Assembly: GCF_017377735.1 (NCBI RefSeq)
Contig: NZ_JAFVMH010000004.1
Location: forward strand, 124,001-188,000
Direction of reading: 5' to 3'
DNA length: 64,000 nucleotides
DNA from: Acetobacter garciniae
Lineage (GTDB): Bacteria > Pseudomonadota > Alphaproteobacteria > Acetobacterales > Acetobacteraceae
Shown piece after piece: positions 8,050 through 17,559 of the stretch. The notes beneath the pieces are model-generated. The model was not told where the DNA came from, made no database searches, and was given only the letters and a program-made list of their open reading frames with translations. The stretch's first letter is position 1, and each line of letters begins with the position of its first letter. Made by a program: the position numbers and the translations under genes.

Positions 8050-9459
8050 TCAGGGGCTTTTATAATCACCGGGGCGGATTATCGTGGATCTGATCTTCGC
8101 CACCGTGGCAGCGTCGATACCGGGCGCATGGTTCCCCCAACTGGAGCGGATAAAGGTCACAATATTCGCCACGTCCTGATCTGACAGCCTGTGCGCGAAA
8201 GACGGCATGGTGAAATGCGTGGGTGCGGTGGCTGTCGCGGGTACTGTATCGCCTGAGAGAATGATATTCACCACAGAACGTGCATCGGGCGCATTAACAA
8301 CCGGGTTACCGGCAAGGGCCGGGAACGTGCCATCATACCCCTTGCCCGATGCCAGGTGGCAGGCGGCACAGTTGTTGAGGTAATCCAGCGCCCCGGGCCG
8401 CGTGACCTTTCCCGCATCGAGTTCCTGCGCCACCTGCGGATCATAGGTGAATGGCCTGTCATGCGGCGATGGCGGCAGGGTCTTGAGATAATGGGCGATG
8501 GCGCGCAGGTCCGCATCGTTCATGAACTGGGTGCTGGCGGTCACCACGTCCGACATTTCCCCGAACGCGGCTTCATGCACGTTTCGCCCGGTCTTGAGAA
8601 ACTGGACGATATCGTCCTCGCTCCAGTTTCCAAGGCCTGTCACTGCATCGCCGCGCAGGTTGTTGGCGACATTGGTGCCGACGACCCCGCCGGCCAGGTA
8701 CCATTCCCCATCACGCGGGGACAGGGCTTTTTCCTGCAAGGCCAGGCCGCGCGGCGTGTGGCAGGTGCCGCAATGCCCCAGCCCCTGCACCAGATAGGCC
8801 CCGCGATCGGCCACGGCGTCTCCACTGGGGTGGGGTGGGGCCACCTGAACCTCGGGGGCGAAGATCCAGCGCCAGATGGCCAGCGGCCAGCGCATGGACA
8901 GCGGCCAACGGATATCCGCCTCCCTTCCGGGGGTCGGCGCGGGCTTTATGCTGTGTTGCAGATAGGCATAAAGCGCGTGCAAATCATCGTCGGTGACATG
9001 GGCATAGGACGGGTACGGCATGGCCGGGTACAGCGTGGTGCCGTCCTTGCGAATACCCCGGCGCACCGCGCGTTCGAAATCCTCATAACTATAGGCCCCG
9101 ATACCGTGCGTGCGATCGGGGGTGATGTTGGACGAATAGATCGTGCCGATAGCGGAGACAATCGGCAGCCCCCCTGCAAAGGGCGCCCCGCCGGGGGCCG
9201 TGTGGCAGGCCGCGCAGTCCCCCAGGATTGCAACATAGGCCCCGCGTTCGAGAAGTCTGGCTTCGGCCGATCCTGCGGGGGCTGCCGGTGCCGCCGGGGC
9301 CGCAGCCCCTGTCGCGGCCGGCGCCGTGGCCGGGGCCGCGGTGTTGGGTATGGCAGGTGCTGCCCCCTGGGCGCTGGCCTGCCCCTGCAACGCCAGGCCA
9401 AGGCTCAGGCAAAGGGCTGCCCCACCCAATAAGGTTGTCGGTTTGACGATCGCTTTCAT
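8050..9459 (-). CDS. Triheme cytochrome c subunit of a membrane-bound GMC dehydrogenase (469 aa)
   Basis: This subunit passes electrons from the FAD subunit to ubiquinone in the cytoplasmic membrane. It has three CXXCH heme sites: CAACH near residue 83, CGTCH near 232 and CAACH near 364, matching the triheme subunits of gluconate, 2-ketogluconate, sorbitol and alcohol dehydrogenases of acetic acid bacteria. A signal peptide (1-30) is followed by a long Ala/Pro-rich linker (about 31-65). The ATG has GAGGAT upstream and lies 10 bases from the end of the FAD-subunit gene. It is the last gene of a small-FAD-cytochrome operon. The substrate depends on the FAD subunit. Confidence 0.93.
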   Translation of the reverse strand: MKAIVKPTTLLGGAALCLSLGLALQGQASAQGAAPAIPNTAAPATAPAATGAAAPAAPAAPAGSAEARLLERGAYVAILGDCAACHTAPGGAPFAGGLPIVSAIGTIYSSNITPDRTHGIGAYSYEDFERAVRRGIRKDGTTLYPAMPYPSYAHVTDDDLHALYAYLQHSIKPAPTPGREADIRWPLSMRWPLAIWRWIFAPEVQVAPPHPSGDAVADRGAYLVQGLGHCGTCHTPRGLALQEKALSPRDGEWYLAGGVVGTNVANNLRGDAVTGLGNWSEDDIVQFLKTGRNVHEAAFGEMSDVVTASTQFMNDADLRAIAHYLKTLPPSPHDRPFTYDPQVAQELDAGKVTRPGALDYLNNCAACHLASGKGYDGTFPALAGNPVVNAPDARSVVNIILSGDTVPATATAPTHFTMPSFAHRLSDQDVANIVTFIRSSWGNHAPGIDAATVAKIRSTIIRPGDYKSP

Positions 9460-9469
9460 GACGGTATCC

Positions 9470-11248
9470 TCAGACGGGAACCAGCGGGCCGGGAGATTTC
9501 AGATATTTCTCCCTGATGGCGTGAGCGCCCATATAGGTCAGCCCCCCGATCAGGCCTGTCGGGTTGTAGCCGAAATTCTGCGGGAAGGCCGATGCCCCGA
9601 ACACGAACAGGTTGGGCACGTCCCAGCTTTGGGAGTAACGGTTGACCGCACTGGTCTTGGGGTCGGCCCCGGTAATGACGCCACCTGTAATATGCGTTGT
9701 CTGGTACTGGCGCGTATTGAAATGCTCACCCGGCTTGCGCATGGTCACGGTGTGCGATTTGGGGTTCATTTTCGCCACGATCTCCAATGCACGATCGGTG
9801 ACGAACTTGGTCATCTTGTATTCGTTGTCGTGCCAGTCGAACGTGATACGGGCCAGTGGCTGGCCCAGCGCGTTGCGATAGGTGGGGTCGAGATCGACAT
9901 AGGCACCACGGTACGACATGACGGAAGAATGGGTCTGCACCCGGGTGGAATGCAGGTAGGTATCCTTGGCGGCCTTCTTCCACGCTGCCCCCCAGGCCGG
10001 CGTGCCGGGCGGCACGTTCAACTGCTGGAGCGGACGCCCGCCCGTGGTGCCACCCAGGATATACCCACCCCCGATGAAGCCATGCGGTGCGTGGTCGAAA
10101 TGATCGGCATTGAATTCGTCAATGATCTGCTGGGCCCCCGCCCCCGCGCCAATGAACGGGTTGGTGGCCACGTCCTTGTCGAAGAACAAGGCGGACTCGC
10201 TCATCATCTGATAGGCGAAATTCTTGCCGATCACCCCTTCCCCCGTGTTGGGGTCATAGGGCTTGCCGATCCCCGAAAGCAGCATGAGCCGGACATTATT
10301 GATCTGGAACGAAGACAGGATGACCAGATCGGCAGGCTGGATGACCTCCTGGCCTGTGGCATCGACATAGGTGACGCCGGTCGCGCGCTTCCCGTCGGAG
10401 GATAGGTTGATCTTGGTGACGGTGCTGTGCGTGCGCATTTCAAAATTGGGCTTGCGCAACAGGGCGGGCAGGATCGTCGTCTGTGGTGACGCCTTGGCAT
10501 AGATATAGCAGCCATAGCGTTCGCAGTACCCGCACAGGTTGCACGGCCCCAGCCTGACACCGTACTGGTTGGTCCAGGGCTGGGAGCAGTTGGCCGAAGG
10601 CTGCGGAAAGGGCGAATACCCCATTTCCTTCGCCGCCTTGGCGAAACGACGGGCACCCTCGCTGTCGGGCAAGGCCGGGGTGGGATAATCGCGCGAACGC
10701 GGCCCTTCGAACGGGTTGCCGCCGGCAATCAGTTTTCCACGAATATTGCCCGCCTGGCCGGACGTGCCGCAAAGCCGCTCGAACTCGTCCAGATAGGGTT
10801 CCAGTTCGTCATAGGTGACGTCGTAATCCTGGATCGTCATGTCTTCGGGCAGGAATTTAGCCCCGTAGCGTTCGACATTGTGGCTGTAGAATTTCAGATC
10901 CTCGGGGGATGGGCGGTAATGCTGCCCGTTCCAGTGCACCCCGGCCCCACCCACATTGTCGGGCAACAGGAACACGTTAAGCTGGCGATAGGGAACCGCC
11001 GTATCGCCCACGGCGTGGCGGATGGTCACGGTGTCCTTGCTCAGCCGCTGGAACAGTTCGCCCCGGATCCCGTATTTCAGTTCATCCACGGCCTTGGGGT
11101 AGGTCCAGTCCGGGGCCGTGTCACGGTAGGCCCCGCGTTCGAGGGCTACGACATTGATCCCCTCGCTGGCCAGTTCCATGCTCAGGATCGAACCGGTCCA
11201 GCCCAGGCCGATCACGACAGCGTCGACAGGTTTCATTGTTACGGTCAT
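9470..11248 (-). CDS. GMC-family FAD subunit, gluconate 2-dehydrogenase type (592 aa)
   Basis: It oxidises a sugar, sugar acid or polyol in the periplasm. The N-terminal dinucleotide site is VIGLGWTGSILSMELA, followed by VALERG and the GMC segment NVGGAGVHWNGQHYRP. A cysteine-rich CNLCGYCERYGC (near residue 220) resembles the iron-sulfur ligand region described for FAD-glucose and fructose dehydrogenases. The C-terminal FAD/catalytic part has NPTGLIGGLTYMGAHAI. ATG 11248 lies 4 bases after the small-subunit stop; a GTG at 11266 would overlap that gene. It has no signal peptide of its own and probably travels with the Tat-type small subunit. The exact substrate (gluconate, 2-ketogluconate, other) is unresolved. 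Confidence 0.92.
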   Translation of the reverse strand: MTVTMKPVDAVVIGLGWTGSILSMELASEGINVVALERGAYRDTAPDWTYPKAVDELKYGIRGELFQRLSKDTVTIRHAVGDTAVPYRQLNVFLLPDNVGGAGVHWNGQHYRPSPEDLKFYSHNVERYGAKFLPEDMTIQDYDVTYDELEPYLDEFERLCGTSGQAGNIRGKLIAGGNPFEGPRSRDYPTPALPDSEGARRFAKAAKEMGYSPFPQPSANCSQPWTNQYGVRLGPCNLCGYCERYGCYIYAKASPQTTILPALLRKPNFEMRTHSTVTKINLSSDGKRATGVTYVDATGQEVIQPADLVILSSFQINNVRLMLLSGIGKPYDPNTGEGVIGKNFAYQMMSESALFFDKDVATNPFIGAGAGAQQIIDEFNADHFDHAPHGFIGGGYILGGTTGGRPLQQLNVPPGTPAWGAAWKKAAKDTYLHSTRVQTHSSVMSYRGAYVDLDPTYRNALGQPLARITFDWHDNEYKMTKFVTDRALEIVAKMNPKSHTVTMRKPGEHFNTRQYQTTHITGGVITGADPKTSAVNRYSQSWDVPNLFVFGASAFPQNFGYNPTGLIGGLTYMGAHAIREKYLKSPGPLVPV

Positions 11249-11252
11249 GGAA

Positions 11253-11987
11253 TTATGCTTTCTCACCCTGAATGGAAACGGGCCCCAGCGGGTAGACCAC
11301 CCCCGGCCGCGTCATCCAGCTTTTGAAATCCGCCCGCGCACCGGGAAAACCGATCATTTTCCAGCTTCCCATATGCTTGTTGCCGCCATACATCGGGTCG
11401 GCGAAATAGCCTTCCTTGGTGTTGGCCAGAAGCTGGATGAAAAATTCAGCCGGTTTTGCAATGCGGGCGAGCGGCAGGCTTCCCTTCTGCAACGCCGTCA
11501 GAACGGCGTCCTGGGTTGCGGGGTCCAACGCGCTGAAGGCATTGCCATGCGCGCTGACACAGGCCGCGTCGATATCGGCAATGGCGGTGCGGTAGAATTC
11601 TCGCGGCGCGTATTGAAGCTGGTAGCCCAGGGACGGGTCGACATCGGGCACGAACGGGCTGCTAAGATACCAGAATTCGCCATAGCCGTACCCGGTCTCC
11701 ATCTGCCGGTCTATGAATTCGGGCACACCCAGTTCGACCCCGCCCGGCCCTTCCAGATCGGCGGGAATAAGCCGGTCGACTGCCGCGTTCAGGAACGCCC
11801 ATTCCGCAGCGTTAAAAAAGGTCGGGGCATAGGGTGTGGCAGGCGGCGGCTTGACGGTCGCCCCCAGGGCGGTGGCGGAGGACAGAAGTTCAGCGCCACC
11901 GCTGCTGAGCAAAACCGCTCCGGGGACGATACCAAGGGCCTGACGCAGGAACGTCCGGCGATTTTTAAAACTCTCGTCGAGAGGCAT
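11253..11987 (-). CDS. Small (gamma) subunit of the gluconate-dehydrogenase-type complex, with Tat signal (244 aa)
   Basis: This belongs to the gluconate 2-dehydrogenase subunit 3 family, the small subunit needed for assembly and export of the FAD subunit. ATG 11987 is used instead of an upstream ATG in the same frame because GGAAGAG precedes it and the protein then begins with a twin-arginine signal, NRRTFLRQALG, plus a hydrophobic segment. The FFNAAEWAFLNAAVDRLIP region is typical of the family. It is the first gene of the operon, with the FAD-subunit ATG 4 bases beyond its stop, so the two are probably translationally coupled. Confidence 0.9.
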   Translation of the reverse strand: MPLDESFKNRRTFLRQALGIVPGAVLLSSGGAELLSSATALGATVKPPPATPYAPTFFNAAEWAFLNAAVDRLIPADLEGPGGVELGVPEFIDRQMETGYGYGEFWYLSSPFVPDVDPSLGYQLQYAPREFYRTAIADIDAACVSAHGNAFSALDPATQDAVLTALQKGSLPLARIAKPAEFFIQLLANTKEGYFADPMYGGNKHMGSWKMIGFPGARADFKSWMTRPGVVYPLGPVSIQGEKA

Positions 11988-12242
11988 GGGGCTCTTCCAT
12001 CCAATGGCGAACCACGTCCGACGTCTGGACGGGGTTGCTCGGTGAAGGGACACAATTGTCGGGTTCCAGATGCAGTCGTCTTAATTTTTCTTGCCTTACG
12101 CCGTGCTGTTACGCGTGGAGCGCGCAACAGGTTTCCAGCCGGCCAATCACATAATAATGAGGACAAGCACTGCCCCCATACGGTGCCACACAGAAGTGAG
12201 CCGCCAGGATAAGTCAGAAATACCCTGCGCTTATTTCAATAC

Positions 12243-12260
12243 ATGTTCGCGCAGGAACAT
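12243..12260. promoter_or_regulatory. Inverted repeat ATGTTC-N6-GAACAT upstream of the dehydrogenase operon
   Basis: The two perfect 6-base arms flank GCGCAG, next to AT-rich promoter-like DNA about 255 bases before the small-subunit ATG. It is a candidate operator, possibly for the nearby TetR protein, but this is not shown by the sequence. Confidence 0.35.
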
Positions 12261-12946
12261 TATATCTTTCACGTGGGTTTTTATAATATTGTTATAACAA
12301 ATATGGATGAAAATTATTCCCCATAGAAGGTATTTTCGTTTTTTGTTTCTTTTTCGCAATGGTCGTATTTGTCATGAAAGCCACCCCAATGCATCCGGCG
12401 CAGGTTCCCTGTCGCCGCCTGTATTTCAGCCAGGCAAGAAATTCCTGCACCACCCCGATCCCTCCCCTTTCTGGCGATACGCGCCAGAAATGCGGGCTCT
12501 TGTACAGCAGCCCCATATGAAAGAAGGGTGGGTTCCCACAGCTTGGCACGCCAGCCCCACACACTGGCGGGCCCAAAGCAGGTCAATGCGCTTCCCCCGG
12601 GTCAGGTCCTGAACGGGACCGGTCGTCAGCCCTGTGGAATGCGCGTCATGATTTCGGGCGGATGGGAGCGTGTCAGAATCAAGCTATGACGCCTGTCGTA
12701 TAAACACCGCTCATGTCGCACAGATACCGTATCAAATAGCGTGCCATAAGCCGCAAAAACTGTGGCACAGAAATCACAGCATCCGGGATGAATAGGAGAT
12801 TGCAGGACGATGGAATGTTTTTTCTATCGTTTTTTCGGCTGGGAGGACGAGGAGAAAAAGGCGATTTTTGGAAAAATTTTCCTTTTAAATCATATTGTTA
12901 TTTTAATTTTATAAAACATTAACAGAGTTAATTTTCCAAAGTTTGG

Positions 12947-12972
12947 ATTAGCGCTTCTAATGCGTTCATTAG
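12947..12972. promoter_or_regulatory. Three alternating complementary arms (ATTAG / CTAAT / ATTAG)
   Basis: ATTAG at 12947-12951, CTAAT at 12957-12961 and ATTAG at 12968-12972 allow the middle arm to pair with either neighbour. The right pair extends to CTAATG/CATTAG with a 4-base loop. The arms are short, so they may equally be adjacent protein-binding half-sites. Confidence 0.3.
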
Positions 12973-12980
12973 CAAAACAG

Positions 12981-12990
12981 ATTTGCAAAT
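12981..12990. promoter_or_regulatory. ATTTGCAAAT palindrome, site 2
   Basis: This perfect 10-bp palindrome lies 432 bases before TonB receptor 2. Thirteen bases from 12979 (CAGATTTGCAAAT) recur exactly at 16121. Confidence 0.4.
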
Positions 12991-13422
12991 ACGTAACACC
13001 TTCGATACCGTTTCCAATAAGCAATGAATGAGCATTGTGTCCTTTGCGGGGCGGAGCAACGTGGTGTCAAAACAGTATGACCTCTTGTCGCCACAGATGG
13101 CATCGGCAGCCTTCGGGGTACCGAAGATCGGCTTTCCGTTCGCAATATGTGGGTTCGACGTCATTTTCACTGACGCATGTAATGTCTCGGCACCTCCGGG
13201 CATGCAGGGGCGTTACGCGAACGGACAGTTTTCATCCACGCGCAACCAACCCGAACGGATACGCGGCCCCCACATTGCGACGGCGCCATCTCCAGGCCTG
13301 AATCGCCGACAGGCACAGTTCTTGCCCACAGGACTATAGGTGGGGTTTCTCAGTTAGAAGGCCGAAGTCTCTCGAGATGGAAGCGATGGCAAGTTCAATC
13401 TTGAATTCGTGAAAGCAAATAC

Positions 13423-15900
13423 ATGAAGCAAGCGATCAAAAGAGGCGTTCTCGCGGCCAGCACGTCTGCGCTGGTCTTGACCGCGATGGCAGTACCACAG
13501 ACCGGCTTTGCCGCAACCAAGGCAAAGGCCAAATCTGCCCACACTTCTTCCACAAGCAAGGTTGCACGCACTTCCGCGACGACTTCCGCTCCTGCTCCGG
13601 TGCGCCACGTCGCCCCCGCCGCCCTGACGTCCCACCGGACCGAAGAAGTCGGCGTTGTCGGCCATCCCTACCGCGCGCAGACCGTGACGGTCGGTGCTGC
13701 TGAAATCCAGCGCGCCATTCCCGGCACGAACCCCATGAAGGTCCTGGGCATGCAGCCCGGCGTCATGTTCCAGTCCAACGATCCGCAGGGCTTGGACACC
13801 TGGTCCGCCCAGATCATGATGCATGGCTTCGCCCAGCAGGAAATCGGCCTGACGCTGGACGGGATCCCGCTTGGTGAAATGGGTTATCGTAACTATAACG
13901 GCACCAACCCCCTGCAGGCGATTTCCTCCGAAAACGTCGGCAGCATGGACGTGTCGCGTTCCGCTGGTGCGGAAACGGTTGCCGCGACCAACAACCTCGG
14001 CGGCTCGATCGAATACAACTCGTCCGACCCCAAGGACAAGATGGGCGGCCAGCTTGGCCAGTCCTTCGGTTCCAACGCGAACTTCCACACCTTCATCCGC
14101 TTTGACTCCGGCAAGCTGAATGAATCGGGCACGAAGTTCTTTGTCTCCTACATGCGTAACGACAGCCAGCTCTGGAAAGGGTATGGCGACCAGTTCCTGC
14201 AGCAGGTCAACGCCAAGTTCGTCCAGCCGATCGGTGAGCGCAGCAAGATCAGCCTCTTCTTCGACTGGAGCGACCTGCACCAGATCACCTATGACGATTA
14301 TTCATTCGAGATGCTGGACAAGCTGGGGCCCCAGCAGGGCTTTACGTATAACGGCAAGTTCTCGGGCTACCAGACCGCTTTCAACGAAGCCAAGGGTATC
14401 AGCTATCCGGGCAATATCGGCCAGCTTACCGACAAGGCTGACGCGGCCTATTATAGCGGCGGCACGAACAACGTCGATCTTCTGGGCGGCCTGAAAGCCG
14501 ACCTGCAGATGACCGATCGCCTGCGCTGGACCACCACGGTTTACGGTCATAACCAGCAGAACCAGACCACCTGGGTTTCGCCTTATGGTGCCAGCGGGGC
14601 CTGGGGTAGCTTCCCCACACCCAACGGTTCCCCGCTGTTCAACATCGTCAAGGAACCCGAAATCCGTCGTTTCGGTATTATTTCAGCCGTACACTACAAC
14701 ATCGCGCATAACGAACTGGGTGCGGGTGTATGGTATGAAAACAACAAATACAGTTCCCCCATGAACGCGTATGAAGAACCCAATATCGTCAACGGCCAGT
14801 TGACCAGCCCGCTGGTCTATGACCTGAACCATTTCTCCGACCCGTTCGCGCAGGTCTTCAACCAGGTCTACAACACCAACACTTTCACGGCGTTCTTCAA
14901 CGACACGTACCACCCCATCCGCAACCTGGATCTGCATTTCGGCTTCAAGTCGGTGCTGAACACCACCCGCGTGGGCGATGGCTACCTGAACCCCGATTAC
15001 TATGGCGCCGGCGTCAGCCCGATCGCCAGTGGTGTGGGCCTGACCGTGGCCAAGCCGTTCCTGCCGCATATCGGTGTTGCCTATCGCTTCCTGCCCGGGC
15101 ATGAAATCTTCATCGATATTTCCGAGAACGTGCACGTCTATCCGCAGTCCGGCTACAAACTGTCGACCTCGCCCTTCGCGTATTCGATGGAATCCTTCAC
15201 CTCCACCCATTACCGTCCTGAAACGGCCTGGACCTACGCTATCGGTTACCGGTTCAACAACCGCCTGATTTCGGCCAGCGCGTATGCCTACCGCACCAAC
15301 TTCAACAACCGCTTGCAGCAGATCGCCGCAGGGTCGCCCCAGAACCCGATCGCATCGGTCGCGAACGTCGGTGGTGTGACCATGAACGGTGTGGATGCGG
15401 GCCTGACCATCCGTCCGATCCGTGGGCTGGAACTGTATAACAGCATCAGCTACAACCACGCGACGTATGACCAGAACCTGGTTACGGCCAGTGGCACCTA
15501 CAACATCAAGGGCCAGCAGGTCGTGAACTACCCGCGCCTGATGTACAAATCCCGCCTGTCCTACACCTGGCACGATGCCATGGTGTGGATCGACGGCTCC
15601 TACATGAGCGCGCGTAACTTCGACTACACGGGCGATATCAAGGCACCGGGCTATTGGATGTCCAACCTGGGTGCTGAATACCGGCTTGGCAACATGGGCA
15701 AATACATCCATGGCGCTGGCTTCGTGCAGAACCTGGTGTTCTCCTTCACCGTCGCCAACCTGACCAACGTCACCTATATCTCCACCATGGGTGAAAACGG
15801 CAACCCGTCCAACAACGCAGGCGGCGCTGCCTATACCGACCAGTCCTTCCTGATCGGTGCACCGCGTCAGTATTTCGGTTCCGTCCGCGCCGAATTCTGA
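13423..15900 (+). CDS. TonB-dependent outer-membrane receptor 2, paralogue of receptor 1 (825 aa)
   Basis: The architecture is the same as the receptor at 2301: signal peptide (1-30), Ala/Ser/Thr/Lys-rich linker, TonB-box-like EEVGVVGH, plug domain with NNLGGSIEYNSSD, and a barrel ending VRAEF. Much of the protein is identical to receptor 1, including a 63-base perfectly identical DNA stretch (14191-14253 versus 3072-3134). The differences cluster in putative surface loops, for example around residues 300-320 and 390-400, suggesting divergence in ligand specificity. A purine-rich GAAAG lies 9 bases before the ATG. A strong terminator follows at 15986. The ligand is unknown. Confidence 0.95.
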   Translation: MKQAIKRGVLAASTSALVLTAMAVPQTGFAATKAKAKSAHTSSTSKVARTSATTSAPAPVRHVAPAALTSHRTEEVGVVGHPYRAQTVTVGAAEIQRAIPGTNPMKVLGMQPGVMFQSNDPQGLDTWSAQIMMHGFAQQEIGLTLDGIPLGEMGYRNYNGTNPLQAISSENVGSMDVSRSAGAETVAATNNLGGSIEYNSSDPKDKMGGQLGQSFGSNANFHTFIRFDSGKLNESGTKFFVSYMRNDSQLWKGYGDQFLQQVNAKFVQPIGERSKISLFFDWSDLHQITYDDYSFEMLDKLGPQQGFTYNGKFSGYQTAFNEAKGISYPGNIGQLTDKADAAYYSGGTNNVDLLGGLKADLQMTDRLRWTTTVYGHNQQNQTTWVSPYGASGAWGSFPTPNGSPLFNIVKEPEIRRFGIISAVHYNIAHNELGAGVWYENNKYSSPMNAYEEPNIVNGQLTSPLVYDLNHFSDPFAQVFNQVYNTNTFTAFFNDTYHPIRNLDLHFGFKSVLNTTRVGDGYLNPDYYGAGVSPIASGVGLTVAKPFLPHIGVAYRFLPGHEIFIDISENVHVYPQSGYKLSTSPFAYSMESFTSTHYRPETAWTYAIGYRFNNRLISASAYAYRTNFNNRLQQIAAGSPQNPIASVANVGGVTMNGVDAGLTIRPIRGLELYNSISYNHATYDQNLVTASGTYNIKGQQVVNYPRLMYKSRLSYTWHDAMVWIDGSYMSARNFDYTGDIKAPGYWMSNLGAEYRLGNMGKYIHGAGFVQNLVFSFTVANLTNVTYISTMGENGNPSNNAGGAAYTDQSFLIGAPRQYFGSVRAEF

Positions 15901-15985
15901 TCCAAAAGACCGTTCCCCCGGTGGCAGACAGGCTTACGGCCTGCTGCTACCAAAAAGGCAACGGCCTTCAGGTTTACATCAGAAG

Positions 15986-16013
15986 AAATGGGGCCTTGTG
16001 GCCCCATTTTTTT
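15986..16013 (+). terminator. Rho-independent terminator of TonB receptor 2
   Basis: ATGGGGCC at 15988-15995 pairs with GGCCCCAT at 16000-16007 across a TTGT loop, followed by a run of T residues. Confidence 0.88.
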
Positions 16014-16123
16014 GTGCCATCAACGCTGCTCGGCATTTTTCATGGTTGGGTCAGCCATTCTTGCAACCATGTCCGGCAGCCATCGCCTGCACGAGCATCG
16101 ACCTGACCGATCGCCCAGTGCAG

Positions 16124-16133
16124 ATTTGCAAAT
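16124..16133. promoter_or_regulatory. ATTTGCAAAT palindrome, site 3
   Basis: The sequence CAGATTTGCAAAT from 16121 matches the site upstream of TonB receptor 2 exactly over 13 bases. It lies between that receptor and the LysR gene at 16584. Confidence 0.35.
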
Positions 16134-16583
16134 GCCTGCGTTGATACAACAACCCCGATCACACGCCGAACGGAGCATTGCACCACACGCTTTCGCAGCC
16201 GTCACACTGATACGGGACAGAACGGCGTGATGTTGCAAAACAAGTTTATCAGCATACTCAAGATCGGCTTTACGCGGTCCGGGTCAGGTGGCATGCTGGC
16301 ACTTCCAGCCCACTGTTCGACAGTGGCACTCAGTGGCCAGGGCTTAATGGATTATTCTTATTTCCTTTTCCACGCAGGCGTATGTGTTTCAACGCGCCCG
16401 GCGTCCTGTGCTCCGTCTTGATACGGGCAGGTGTCGATACCATAACTTTATCAATCGGGTGGACGATCTCGTGCCCTCGGGCTGGCACTTTGCCCTGGGC
16501 CGCACATGTTATTGCAACCGGCCACGCCGTGTATTCAGAACCGTCCCGCGCAGGCATGAAAAGGCCGCGCATCGGAAGCACCG

Positions 16584-17495
16584 ATGAATAATTTATCAAC
16601 CGGCAGGGCGCCAGCCAATCTTCCGCCCCTCAACCTTCTCAGGACGTTCGACGCCGCAGCACGGCTGGGGAATTTTACCCTGGCGGCAGACGAATTGAGC
16701 ATAAGCCAGTCAGCGGTCAGCCAGCAGATCAGACAGCTTGAAGACTGGATGAATGTGCGGCTGTTCCGCCGAATGCCCCGCCGGGTAGACCTGACGCGTG
16801 AAGGCATTGTGCTGAGCGGGGCTGTCCGGCGGGCGCTGATCCTGATGGATCAGGCCTGTCTGGAAATTGCCGAAAGTGCCGCCACGCGCAGCCTGTGCGT
16901 CAATGCCGCACCGGGTTTTGCATCGCGCTGGCTCATGCCACGCCTTGCGGGCTTTACGGATATCCAGTCGCATATCCGCCTGACCCTGCTGACATCGAAC
17001 GATCCGGTCGACCTGCGCAAGCACGATGTCGATATCGCCATCAGGCGCGGCACCATGGAGGAGATCGAGCACAGCCAGGTGCCACTGGATGACGGCCGCC
17101 TGATTGTCGTGGGCAGCCCCGCCCTTTTGCAGGCGCGCGGCATCAGTTCACCCGATCATGTGGCGGAACAGACCTTGCTGCGTAATATTTCGGGGGATCG
17201 ATGGGATTCGTGGCTGGAACATGCGGGAATCACGCGCCTGCCCATGGCCCGCTCCCTGCATTTCAACGATGTCACGCTACTGCTCGATGCTGCCTTGCAG
17301 GGGCAGGGCCTGGCCCTTGTCAGCGCGCTGCTGGTGGAGCACGAAATCCAGTGCGGGCGGCTGCAACGCGTCACGGACATCGATTTCCATGATTCAGCAC
17401 GTTACATCCTGACATGCCGGTCTGACTTTTACGACCACGATTCCGTTCGCGCTTTCCGCGGCTGGATCCTTAACGAACTCAAGCACAGCCTGTAG
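16584..17495 (+). CDS. LysR-type transcriptional regulator, GcvA-like (303 aa)
   Basis: Residues 15-75 are the winged helix-turn-helix: LRTFDAAARLGNFTLAADEL followed by SISQSAVSQQIRQLED. PRRVDLTREG marks the wing. The remainder is a type-2 periplasmic-binding-protein-like effector domain containing FASRWLMPRLAGF, a form common in GcvA-like regulators. It is convergent with the D-2-hydroxyacid dehydrogenase gene and has a long upstream region. Targets cannot be assigned. The ATG at 16584 directly precedes the usual conserved start of the domain. Confidence 0.92.
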   Translation: MNNLSTGRAPANLPPLNLLRTFDAAARLGNFTLAADELSISQSAVSQQIRQLEDWMNVRLFRRMPRRVDLTREGIVLSGAVRRALILMDQACLEIAESAATRSLCVNAAPGFASRWLMPRLAGFTDIQSHIRLTLLTSNDPVDLRKHDVDIAIRRGTMEEIEHSQVPLDDGRLIVVGSPALLQARGISSPDHVAEQTLLRNISGDRWDSWLEHAGITRLPMARSLHFNDVTLLLDAALQGQGLALVSALLVEHEIQCGRLQRVTDIDFHDSARYILTCRSDFYDHDSVRAFRGWILNELKHSL

Positions 17496-17559
17496 GCAAA
17501 CTGCGTTACGCCCGCGGGCGGCAATATCGGGCTGACCCAGGCGCGTCCGGATGCGACTT

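Larger units (their letters stand above)
11988..13422. other. Long intergenic region between the dehydrogenase operon and TonB receptor 2
   Basis: These 1435 bases hold no gene I can support. Small ORFs (for example 12292-12576, 12928-13203 on the minus strand and 13028-13339 on the plus strand) lack ribosome binding sites and recognisable motifs. The left part should carry the leftward dehydrogenase promoter, with an ATGTTC/GAACAT inverted repeat at 12243-12260. The part at 12830-12990 is very AT-rich and carries three alternating ATTAG/CTAAT arms and a TTTGCAAA palindrome. The length is unusual in this gene-dense window. Confidence 0.55.
15901..16583. other. Intergenic region between TonB receptor 2 and a LysR gene
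   Basis: It contains the receptor terminator and a TTTGCAAA palindrome (16124-16133). I see no supportable gene; the small ORFs in all frames look random. Confidence 0.5.

Noticed and set aside
12928..13203. 91-aa minus-strand ORF in the long intergenic region
   Set aside because: No motif, no ribosome binding site, and overlaps palindromic, AT-rich DNA.
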